Positions 10,934-20,214 of a DNA stretch of 64,000 nt are shown here, one piece after another (position 1 is the first letter of the stretch; every line of letters starts with the position of its first letter). The notes under the pieces were generated by a model. That model did not search any database, was not told the DNA's origin, and worked only from the letters and a program-made list of their open reading frames with translations. Source of the DNA: Hypoxylon rubiginosum (taxonomy: Eukaryota > Ascomycota > Sordariomycetes > Xylariales > Hypoxylaceae). The translations under genes and the position numbers were made by a program. The stretch covers positions 682,001 through 746,000 of the forward strand of contig CADCXA010000037.1 of assembly GCA_902806565.1 (NCBI GenBank), in the 5' to 3' direction.

Positions 10934-12666
10934 CTACAGCGTAAATCTAAACAACGGAGAGTCCTCGCCCATCTCGCCGAGCTCCGCCCCCGTATACCGC
11001 CCCCGGACCTCGGCCGGGTCCAGCCGGTCCCTCCTCGCGTTCTCCCGCCGCATCAGCCACCAGTGCGCCGTCGCGGGGACGGCGGCGCCGAGCGCCGTGG
11101 CGCCGACGGAGAAGCCGAAGCCGAGCGGGTAGTAGGGGGCCTCGCGGGCGAGGTAGATGTTGGAGCCGATGCTGCCGCCGCCGACGCTGCCGAACAGCAT
11201 GAGCAGGCCGATGGCGGCCGCGCGCTTGGACGGGTTCGGCACGTTGGCCGACGTCCAGGCCCCGACGATGGGCGCCTGCGCGCTGTACCCGGCGGCCGCG
11301 AGGAAGATGGCGAAGTACGAGACGCCGTACAGGTCCTTGTGGTGCACGGTGACCCAGAGGATCACGATGCCGGCGAGGCCGAGCGCGTAGCACCCCATGA
11401 TGGACGCGAACCGCTTCTGGTACCGGTCGCTGGCCCAGCCGACGAACACGCACACGCACGTCGCGAAGATGTACGGGGGCGTCGTCAGGGCCTGCGCCTT
11501 GACGGCCGAGTAGCCCAGGTTGTTGACCATGGTCGGCAGCGTGTACGAGAGCGAGTACGTCGGGACCGAGCCGCCCCACCAGAACAGCATCATCATGAGG
11601 TACGTCTTGCGGTCCCGGGCGGCGGCCAGCACGTCGCGCCACCGGAAGACGTACGTGGGGGCGTCCGGCCCGTTGCAGCACTTGACGCGGAGCTGGGCGT
11701 ACTCGAGCTCGTCGGGCTCCAGCCACCTGGACCCCTTCCCCTTCCCCTTCCCCTCCCCGGCCGCCGCGTACTGGTGGGGGAACTGCGGGAGCAGGACGAA
11801 GCACACCAGTCCCGCGAAGATGGTGATGACGCCCTCGATCAGGAAGAGCCACTTCCAGGCGCGCCAGCCGCCGACGCCGTCCAGGTTGCCGACGCCGTAC
11901 GCGATGACGCCGCCGAACGCGCCGGCGGCCGTGTTGGCGCCGTAGAAGACGGCCATCCTCGTCGCTAGCTCTTTGGGCGTGTACCACATGCTGAGGATGA
12001 AGTAGGAGCCGGGATAAAGCCCGGCCTCGCTTAGGCCGAGTACTAGCCTGATGGCGACGTAGGACCCGTAGCTGCTGACCAGGCAGGTCAGGGTGGTGAT
12101 CAGGCCCCAGGCGCACACGATGATGGGGAACCAGAGCTTCGGGCCCAGGCGGCGCAGCGCGATGTTGGAGACGGGCTCTGCGAGCCCGTACGTGAAGAAG
12201 AGGTACATCAGGGCCTGGTTGAACTGCGTGGGCGTCATGCCGACGTCCTCGAGGAAGCCGAAGAGCTGGAGGAAAGTTAGTTCTATACTCGGCCCCAAGT
12301 ATCTACTCAGGAGGTAGGTAAGCAAGTAAGTAAGGGGTTGTCTTACCTTGGCATTTCCGGCATTGCTCTTGTCCAGGGAGCACATTAGATAGAGGAAGCT
12401 CAGAGTTGGTAGGAGGCGCCAATCCACTGCGAGTTGTTAGGTAAGTCGTATAAAGCGAAGGAATGGGTTGGTTTTCTCTTACATTTCCGGATCAACTTGG
12501 CACGAGCCGGGCCCTCGAACTGATGGTGCAGCTCTAGGTACCGCTCATACTCGGAGTTGGGAGTCGAAACGGATCCATCCGTCACGTCCTTCTCCATGGT
12601 ATGAGCTCGTGTCGCTGCCGTCTTTTCGACGTCGCCAATGGAGCCGGACTCGGGCGTTGCGCTCAT
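10934..12666 (-). CDS. MFS transporter, anion:cation symporter family (Dal5/allantoate permease-like)
   Basis: Three exons (12666-12483, 12426-12347, 12265-10934) encode 531 residues. The cytosolic N-terminus is followed by RKLDWRLLPTLSFLYLMCSL and DKSNAGNAK, the standard first helix and loop of the ACS/Dal5 family. After that come about twelve hydrophobic segments, with GLSEAGLYPGSYFILSMWY in the middle of the first half and a Gly/Lys-rich central loop. Known members carry allantoate, ureidosuccinate, nicotinate, pantothenate or other organic anions; the substrate here is unknown. The second intron (12346-12266, 81 nt) is a multiple of three without a stop, so retention would keep the frame. 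Strong third-position GC sets it apart from the flanking DNA. It shares a 660-bp divergent promoter with the dioxygenase gene. Confidence 0.9.
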
Positions 12667-13326
12667 TTTTGGCGGCTGGGTAGAAATTTAATAGATGCTT
12701 TAAAGACACGTCTAGGGAGCGTACGGTGTGTCGGCCATCATCGCAAGGTAGAGAGAGGTTGACGAGGGTATTATACTAACTATAACGCCTGCATAACTTC
12801 CCCGGTCTTACCAGACTGTCGGTATCTATATCTCCATGTTGGCTTAAAGATACCTAGATAAGTCACGATACCAATGTAGTAGTAAGTAATTGACAGTAGT
12901 GATCTCGCCCTCTTTTTCAGGGGTAAGGCTTTTAGCAAAGGTGATAACGCCAGTCTATGTGACTCGCTAGGCGAAGATAGGTCGCTCGGCGATCCACTTC
13001 GGTGATACCCTCAAATTCGGCGCTTTTCATTGGCTTCCGTTTCTGGATGGCGCCAGCCATGACGGTGCTTTTCGGCGGCACGGAATCGCAAAGGATGCTG
13101 TCTCGAGAAGAAGGGAAGCTTAGTGCGATCGGTTCTCTATGCCCAATGGCAGCCGCCGAGGGCCGGGTTTCGGTTCTTCGACGAGTTGCGCATCGTGTTC
13201 GACGGCGATATTTTGAAAACCGTCGACTAGGATCCAAGTGATATAAATTCTTGCGATTTTCATTCCACCACTATTATTTCGGATGCGATCAGCTTCCAAG
13301 CAAATCATAATCAAGACACCTACGCC
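12667..13326. promoter_or_regulatory. Divergent promoter between MFS transporter and TauD dioxygenase
   Basis: The two genes are read outward from this 660-bp stretch. HGATAR-type sites, which AreA/GATA nitrogen regulators can bind, occur at 12856-12861 (AGATAA), 12942-12947 (TGATAA) and 12975-12980 (AGATAG). Chance alone would give about two in this length. Co-regulation of the pair is inferred from the layout. Confidence 0.45.
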
Positions 13327-14541
13327 ATGGCCCCCTCCGCTATTACGGATACCATCACGGAGCCCACGGTTACAGAGGCCGTGTCTCTCCAGGCGATAGC
13401 TTCAAAGCTAGCCCAGAGACCCAAGAATGCCGACGGGTCTGCCTTGTACCCCGACTACCTCCCTTTCTACGACCCCCTAGAAAAGGTCGACGACTTGGGC
13501 CACTTTGAGCATTACGACGCAGGACATCGCGCGGACCCTAAGCTGCCGCATCTGCTTGCAAAGGCCACAAAGGTTATCGATCTGTCCCCTCATGTCGGCA
13601 CCGAAATCGAGGGTGTCCAGCTTTCGCAGCTGTCCTCTGAAGGTCTGGACGAGTTAGCCTTGCTGGCGGCCAAGCGCGGTGCTCTCGTCTTCCGCAACCA
13701 GGATTTTGGCGACATTGGGTTCGAGGCACAGAAGAAGATTGTCCGACACTTTGGGCCGCTGCATGTCCACGGCTGGGCGCCTCATCCCGCAGCTGGTTCG
13801 CCGGAACACATGGTCATATACGATCATAAAGAGTAGTTGCCATTCCCCCTTGTCTATGATGAGAGAAACAGACTAACGCTGTACAGAGATCTACGAGTTC
13901 GTCGCTCGTGGAAGGGTAGAAGCCCAATCCAATGGCACACAGACCAGTCGCCGGAGCCCCAGCCCCCGGGAACCACTTTCATCTGCATGCTCGAGTCTCC
14001 TGCGGCAGCTGGAGGTGATACTCTTGTTAGTTCTAGCGTCCAGGCGTTCAAGTCGCTGTCGCCTCGATTCAGGAAGCGTCTCGAGGGCTTAACTGCCATC
14101 CACACCAACAACGATGGTGTAAGTCAAGAACTTAAGAACGGAGACGGCGCGGTCATGCGTCGACAGGGACTCGTACAGGAACACCCGGTAGTCCTTGTTC
14201 ACCCCGTGACCAAGGAGAAAGCTCTCTATGTCAACCCAGTTTACACTAAGCGCATTGTCGGCTTCGACGAGGAGGAATCGGATTATCTCCTCGGCTTCCT
14301 CTTCGACCATATTGCCAAAAGACAAGACTTCCAATGCCGAGTTAGATACGAGGCCGGTACTGTATTGGTGTGGGACCAGCGAATTACCAACCACTCGCAG
14401 ACCTTAGATTATCCGGCCGGGGATCGAAGACACGCGTTCCGCCTGACTGCTCTAGCGAACAAGCCAATTCCGGCGAAGATCGAAGAGGACGATGGCGAGT
14501 GTTCAGAGGACTATGCGCGGGTGCAGTTGGGTCTTTGCTAG
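13327..14541 (+). CDS. TauD/TfdA-type Fe(II)/2-oxoglutarate-dependent dioxygenase
   Basis: Two exons (13327-13832, 13887-14541) give 386 residues. The intron has a GACTAAC branch site and an ACAG acceptor. The fold follows the fungal JLP1/taurine-dioxygenase group: an N-terminal extension, HVGTEIEGVQLSQLS, ALVFRNQDF, then the iron ligands His186 and Asp188 in WHTDQSPE and the distal His338 in ITNHSQTLDYP. Arg349-354 is the likely 2-oxoglutarate-binding region. Family members hydroxylate sulfonates, xanthine, phenoxyacids or other small acids, releasing succinate and CO2. The substrate is open. No targeting signal is visible. The gene runs convergently into the Zn2Cys6 regulator (139 bp between stops) and is divergent from the MFS transporter. 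Confidence 0.9.
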
Positions 14542-14680
14542 GTGTAGACATTTGTGGACTAGTGGAGGCAACTCATGAGCTTTGAATGTACCCAAGTGCA
14601 AAATTAAAATAATATCAATGCTTTATGAATTATTGTGTCCGTCGATACCATTGCAGAGTTCTCATAACGTAGATATTCTG

Positions 14681-16872
14681 TTAAAATGTAAATAGGAAAT
14701 CATCTTCGAACTCTGGCTGTTGCCAATAGGTTTGCCGCCACTCGTGCCATGACGACTCAATCTCCTCGCCGCTGTTATCTTGGCCAACAGCGGCAGATTC
14801 ATGCTGCTGGCTTGTAGAAGGAGGCGTTCCCGTAGAGTGACTATCACTTTCCGCCATAGGCGTGTCCTTGCTTCTGGGCTCAGGGCTGCGTGTAGTTGGA
14901 GAAGGTGGCCGCGGTACCTCTTTTGGTACCTCAACCGAGATAACTGTTAGAGGATCGTTGTCGCGTCGAAGGCTCTCTCTTACCGGAACTGACCGATTTC
15001 TAGAGTTCGAGCCAAAATTTTGCCGAGTATCTATGTTTGTAAGGTAGTTTTCCTGTGTCGGGTTTTGTTGCGACTCTTGGAGACGGACTGAGTTCTCGAA
15101 GAAGTGAAGTATTGACTGTGCATTTGGCCAGTACCTAGCTAGCTCCCTTAACGAGAGGAGAGCCGAGTCATATCTCCGCAGAGCTGATATGGCTAAAACA
15201 GGATTTAAGAAGCGTACTTCGATGCTAAGCTGGATAAGCGCAGTGAACAGGCAGTTTATACTTGACGTCCATAAGCATTTTATCTCACTTCTATCACAGA
15301 GACACTGAAAGATAGATTGAATAGTGGTAGCAGCGGTGATGCATATGTCGGAATCTTCGCGATAGGTCTTGGAAAACTTCAGGCGGTGCGGCTGGGCTCG
15401 ATGAAGCAGGATCAATGCCATATTATAGACCAGCTGGAGATTCGCTGCCCCTATATCCAACGTTGGCGTTAAGCGGAGTTGGAGTGAATGTGGCAAGTGA
15501 AGTGACCAGTTAGCTAGGGCCTCATCAGTTTTCTGCAGCATGGCTTCCTTGCTCTGGTGTGTCGACTTTAACCGGAATCTTTCTCTCAACGCTTCAGAAA
15601 TGACGATACAGAGTTCCGTCATCTGAAAAACATACTCGATACGAGAACTGGTTCTGCAGTCTTGAAAATCTGAGGGTTTCAGTTTTTGCACGTCTGAATC
15701 CTCGAGGTGGATCGACTGTGGCCTCCCGTATTGCAGCGATAATAATACATCGCACTGGAACAAGAGCCACCACACTCTCCTCCACATTCGCTTGTTATGG
15801 GGGACCAAAGTGCTGTTCTCGGCATCTCGATGCATACCCAGTCCCATTGCTGTTCGGACAGCAAGTCCGAGCCAAAACCATGCATTCGCCGCTACATCTT
15901 CAGGTCCATCGGCGTGCCAAGTTAATAGCAGCGCCGCTTGGACTGTAGTGTCACGGTTTCGCTCGAACCGAGCGTCGAATAGACTCTTAGCTCGTCGAAA
16001 AAATATGGTTTTCATCAGAGTGCGATCAGGCTCATCAAAAGAGACATGTGCTCCGACGAGAAGGATAGCGTGTAATAGTAGAAGTGATGGAGGGTTCTCG
16101 GGATCCTTAGCCCAGTATTGATCCATGAAAATAGATTCGTCGACAACTGGGAAAGTCGGGTTTACATGCGTGAAGTAAGCTTCCAGGAGTCGATCGACGA
16201 CGAGCTTGGGAGGTAGTTGGGTGGCCTCGACTGGTAGGCCTGGCTCGTGGCATGTGTGGCGGCGTGGTATCCGATTCGTAGGAAAGTGATAGACGCTGGA
16301 TGTCGTTGAGCCAAATTGTTCTCGTACAAGGAAGCTGAGATTAGATACATCGGTGCCAATGTACGTTAATCTGGCGTCTTTGTCTATAGGACGATCAATG
16401 AATTGTGGTTGGTCTATAAACTCCATGAGTTGCCTCCTATAGACATACTCAACATCGTCACCGTCATCAGGTCTGGTCTCAACGCTGATTCTAGTGGTAC
16501 TACTACCACTCACTTTCACTTTCGGTACCGGTACCGGTACCGGTACCGATACTGGACTATTGGAAGAGGAAGGAGTCGGGGCTTCTAGAATGGTAGAAGA
16601 CGAGTTTGCCAACGTTCTCGTGTAGTATGGAACAGGGCTAGGAGGCGGTGGTCGAGCAGAGCCACGCTTCCGCTTTTGATGCATCCGACAGCCATCTCTT
16701 GATGCATTTTGGCAATTTGAACATGGAAACCCGACCTCTTGAGCGTCGCATTTCACTTTCCTTTGATGACAAATGGTACAACTTCTTCTCGCTGCATCAT
16801 TCGTCAACTAAACGTTGATTCACATGTTGTAGATGACTTACAGGCTGCTTGTGCTCGAGTAATACGCTGCAT
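14681..16872 (-). CDS. Zn2Cys6 transcription factor with fungal-specific domain
   Basis: Two exons (16872-16842, 16791-14681) give 713 residues. I placed the start in a 31-nt first exon, because splicing 16841-16792 (GTAAGT donor, GCAG acceptor) yields MQRITRAQAASRRSCTICHQ, a normal lead-in to the zinc cluster. The alternative ATG at 16807 lies inside that intron. The zinc cluster has Cys15, Cys18, Cys25, Cys34, Cys37 and Cys45, followed by a basic linker. A VPVPVPVP repeat lies near residue 110. The fungal transcription-factor domain begins about residue 205 (LEAYFTHVNPTFPVVDES) and continues through AMGLGMHRDA and RRVWWLLFQCD. It is a nuclear DNA-binding regulator and probably local to the cluster, as it sits between the dioxygenase and dihydropyrimidinase genes. 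Confidence 0.92.
16524..16547. repeat. (GGTACC)4 coding hexamer repeat
   Basis: Four perfect GGTACC units inside the Zn2Cys6 gene. On the minus strand they encode alternating Val-Pro in the linker between the zinc cluster and the fungal-specific domain. It is a likely length polymorphism. Confidence 0.85.
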
Positions 16873-17454
16873 CTTGAACGCGGCGAGGCGTAGAAAATGG
16901 GGTTCACCATCTCCATTCTGCGAAGTAGTCGGAAGTAGTAGTTAAGACTGGTAACGGGCGGGCTAAGCCGAGGTGACGTCGAAGTATGGAGTTTAGCTCC
17001 TTAGACTTAGCTGATATGTATGACACATCCTGGGATAGTTCTATAACCCTGTAGATAGTGTATTACTATAGAATCACTCACATTGGGCTATACTCTGATA
17101 ATTGTTGCCTAGAAAGAAACTTGGCCAAAAGCAACGACATTAGACTAGGAACCCTTGGGGTTTTCAGGAACCTGCATAAGACTAGCCGACGACCGGCCCC
17201 AGATATTCGACCTGCTTATCTCGGCGACTTCCCTTATCTCTATATCTGCAGCCACTTCTTTGCCGACTACGACGACTTAACACGTGGGGGACTCTAGACC
17301 CTCCGCCGTCTGTAACGCCATGTTAGACCTTATAGGCCAAATCACACATCAGGAGTCGAGGCCAAGTATGCCCTACATAAGCAGCTTGGAGTTCGACCCC
17401 TACAATGTCTTCAACATAGATAGCTTTACTTAGGTACATCTTCAACTTATTCCG
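16873..17454. promoter_or_regulatory. Divergent promoter between Zn2Cys6 regulator and dihydropyrimidinase
   Basis: A 582-bp stretch from which both genes are read outward. HGATAR sites (either strand) are at 17053-17058, 17096-17101, 17216-17221 and 17234-17239, with a further AGATAG near 17418-17423. About two would be expected by chance. A CACGTG box lies near 17281. The pattern fits nitrogen control by a GATA factor, but this is inference. Confidence 0.45.
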
Positions 17455-19221
17455 ATGGAGCCGGAGCCGTACGATCTCATCATCACGAATGGCGTGTGCG
17501 TAACTGCTGCCGATGTAGCGGCCTTCGATGTAGCCGTAAAGGACGAGAAGATTGTGCTTCTCGCACCTTCGGGGTCTCTAGGCAGTGCAAAGGCAAAACG
17601 GATAATAGATGCTGAGGGTGGATATGTCATGGTATGCTTAGTCTATACCTCTTACTGCAGAAATTAGATGCTAATATTGCTATAGCCTGGAGGCATTGAC
17701 TGCCATGTCCATTTGCAGGAGCCAAGTATGTTTGGAAAGGGTTCCTCTGCCGACTCCTACGAGTCTGGCACGCGTTCAGCGATAGCGGGCGGCAACACAA
17801 CCATCGTCGCATTTGCACCTCAGCAGAAGCACCTAGACTCAGTACTTGAGGCATTGGAAACGACTCACCAACTTGCCAAGGACAACTGCTATTGCGATTA
17901 TGGCTTCCACTTACTTGTATCCAACCCGTGTGCAAAGGCCCTCTCCGAGTTCAAGCAACTTGCTTTATACGAAGGAGTCACTTCCCTCAAGATGGTACGT
18001 ACCTTATGAAGCATATTTCTTCCCAGATCCTTCACTCTTCACTCTCCAGCCTCTGAACCCCTAAAAATATCTCGAATGCCTGCCCCTTTTCCTCGAATCT
18101 GGTTATTAACATATCGCAGTAAGTTTACCATGTCTCTCTAAAGTTGAGAGGCGTCCCGAGTATCATCCCTCGGCAACAAGACCGTCGTATTGACCTGTAG
18201 TAGCTATATGACCTATACAGCTCTCCAATTACGAGACGACGAGATCCTCTCAGTACTTCTTACTGCCCGGCAGAACCGGATATTGACGATGATCCATGCT
18301 GAGAATGGTGATGTACTAAACTGGCTGACGGATCAGCTCGAGGCAGCGAAGCTCTTCGCTCCCAAGTATCATTCCAATTCTCGGCCACCCGTGCTGGAGT
18401 CGGAAGCTACCAACCGAGCCATCGCCCTGTCGTCCCTTATCGCAAACACGCCCATCCTTCTGGTGCACGTAAGCGATCCGGAAGCGGCGCTTCGCATTCG
18501 TCAAGCGCAGACGGCCGGACAGCCTATCTTCGCCGAGACGTGTCCTCAATACCTATTCCTGACCCGTGACGACCTAGATAAGCCAGGCTTCGAAGGTGCC
18601 AAGTGCGTGTGCTCGCCGCCCCCGCGCAACAAGGACGACCAGCTCGCCATCTGGAGAGGGCTCCAGAACGGCACCTTTACGGTTCTGAGTTCGGACCACT
18701 GCCCGTTCCGTTTCGACGACGCCGAGACCGGAAAGAAGACGTGCATCACCGACGACCACCCGGTAGGAAAGTTCAGATACATCCCGAACGGCCTCCCGGG
18801 AATAGAGACGAGGCTCCCGCTTGCTCTCAGCGCAAATAAGCTGGCCCTGACAAAATTCGTCGAGGTGACAAGCACGAATGCGGCTAAGCTGTACGGGCTG
18901 TACCCGCAAAAGGGCAGCCTGATCCCGGGAATATCGGATGCCGACCTGGTCGTGTTCTACCCCGAAGGCAGGCTAAGCAAGACGACCGTGACGAACAGCA
19001 TGCTGCATCACGACTGCGACTACACGCCCTACGAGGGGCGTGTCGTGGACAACTGGCCACGGTATACCATCCTCAGAGGAAACGTGGTCTGGGACAGAGA
19101 CGGCGGTGGCATCGTTGGTTCCAAAGGCTACGGGAAGTTTGTAAAACGAGGTCAGAGCAGCCTAGCTGGGATCTGGGAAACAGTCGAAGAGGATGGAGCA
19201 TTCGATCTAGAGGCTCTATGA
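17455..19221 (+). CDS. Dihydropyrimidinase/hydantoinase (cyclic amidohydrolase)
   Basis: Exons 17455-17631, 17686-17993 and 18204-19221 give 500 residues, the usual family length. The metal-site residues are all present: His66 and His68 in GGIDCHVHL, Lys161 (the carbamylated bridging lysine) in GVTSLK, His193 in MIHAENGD, His250 in LLVHVSD and Asp326 in LSSDHCPF. The enzyme opens the ring of dihydrouracil, dihydrothymine or hydantoins to N-carbamoyl amino acids. The second intervening sequence cannot be removed as one intron without a frameshift. It works only as a nested pair, which makes residue 162 Ile and reads SLKIYMTYTALQ. A simple join at 17994/18204 meets a stop soon after. The gene is divergent from the Zn2Cys6 regulator and closes the putative cluster. 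Confidence 0.9.
17994..18203 (+). other. Candidate [D1,2] stwintron (nested twin intron) in the dihydropyrimidinase gene
   Basis: Internal intron 17995-18119: GTACGT donor, ATTAAC branch, CGCAG acceptor. Its removal joins G17994 to TAAGTT at 18120, creating a perfect GTAAGTT donor. The external intron then runs to AG at 18203, with TTGAC at 18190-18194 as a possible branch. After both excisions the codon AT|C is formed and the conserved K-I-Y-M-T-Y stretch is in frame. An alternative external acceptor at 18200 would give KISYMTY. The single-intron alternatives give stops. Confidence 0.8.
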
Positions 19222-20214
19222 GATAAATCCCGTAATAGATACCTACCTACTACCTAGGTACACAAGTAAATCTTCATCCTTTCTTTGTATAATCTTCTTT
19301 ATGCATATTTCTGTTAGCGGTCAGGGGGGTGTAACTCAGGCTCGGTCTTAAGGCGGGGATAGCTCCGGTCCGGATGTGGATAACATTTAGGAATGCTGCG
19401 TCAGCTACCTAACGAAGTGACAGCGGACCATAAGACCAAAAACCGCCAACCCCGCCAATTCCAAAAGGTCCGTATTTTTTCGAAGTACCCCGCTACAATG
19501 CTTTCGTCAGGGCTGCTAGGATATTATCAGGTGAATGAACAACGGATTCACTTATAATCATGCTCCCTTTACACGCCCTTTTTGATATTTTATGACTGTG
19601 TTGTCTATTCATCTTTAGTCGGCGTTTGGTCTTAGGCGGGAATTCTTCCCCTTTCCTACCTAATTCTCCGATAACAAATGAAAAAAACCGTTCGGCACTT
19701 TGCCACCCCTGTCATTTAGTGCGCTGCACATGAGTCTTCGCAGCGCTGTAAATGTACAAGCCTTACAGCACGCTTCCGGCGAAGATATTTGTCTCAGCCG
19801 CACTCATCGGCCTGTCTGCCTGTGCGCATATACAGACCTGTGATTAGTTACCTATCTCGCAGCCCGAATAAAAACGAATTAAAAAGCCTGCCCATGAACT
19901 ATTACATACATGCACCCGACTTTACCTACACTTAACGTATACTCATTTCTCCGGTAGCTCCATATGTTATTTGTACGAGTTCTAGAACAAAGATCATAGG
20001 GAGCCGGTTAGATATTAACAGGTACCTCTAAGTTGAAGCGAACAACCAATCATTCCCATCTGACGTACCCGCGAACACGAACGCAAAAAGCGACAACCCG
20101 CATCTCTTCCCGCAGACAAAAAAGTCTATAGTAGAGAAGACATACGGACATGCTCGAGTTGCAAATATAGACCAAACGGAGAGCGATTTTTTTCTTTTCT
20201 TTTTCTAAGCCCTC
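19222..20214. other. Intergenic region between dihydropyrimidinase and ZUP1-like genes
   Basis: No gene seen. It includes CCTACCTACTACCTAGGTAC near 19238-19261. A T-rich tract lies just before the ATG at 20215. It presumably holds the 3' region of the first gene and the promoter of the second. Confidence 0.4.

Noticed and set aside
10947..12116. Long open frames overlapping the MFS transporter in other frames and on the opposite strand
   Set aside because: They come from the very GC-rich third codon positions of the transporter gene. Their Arg/Gly/Ala-rich text matches no family.
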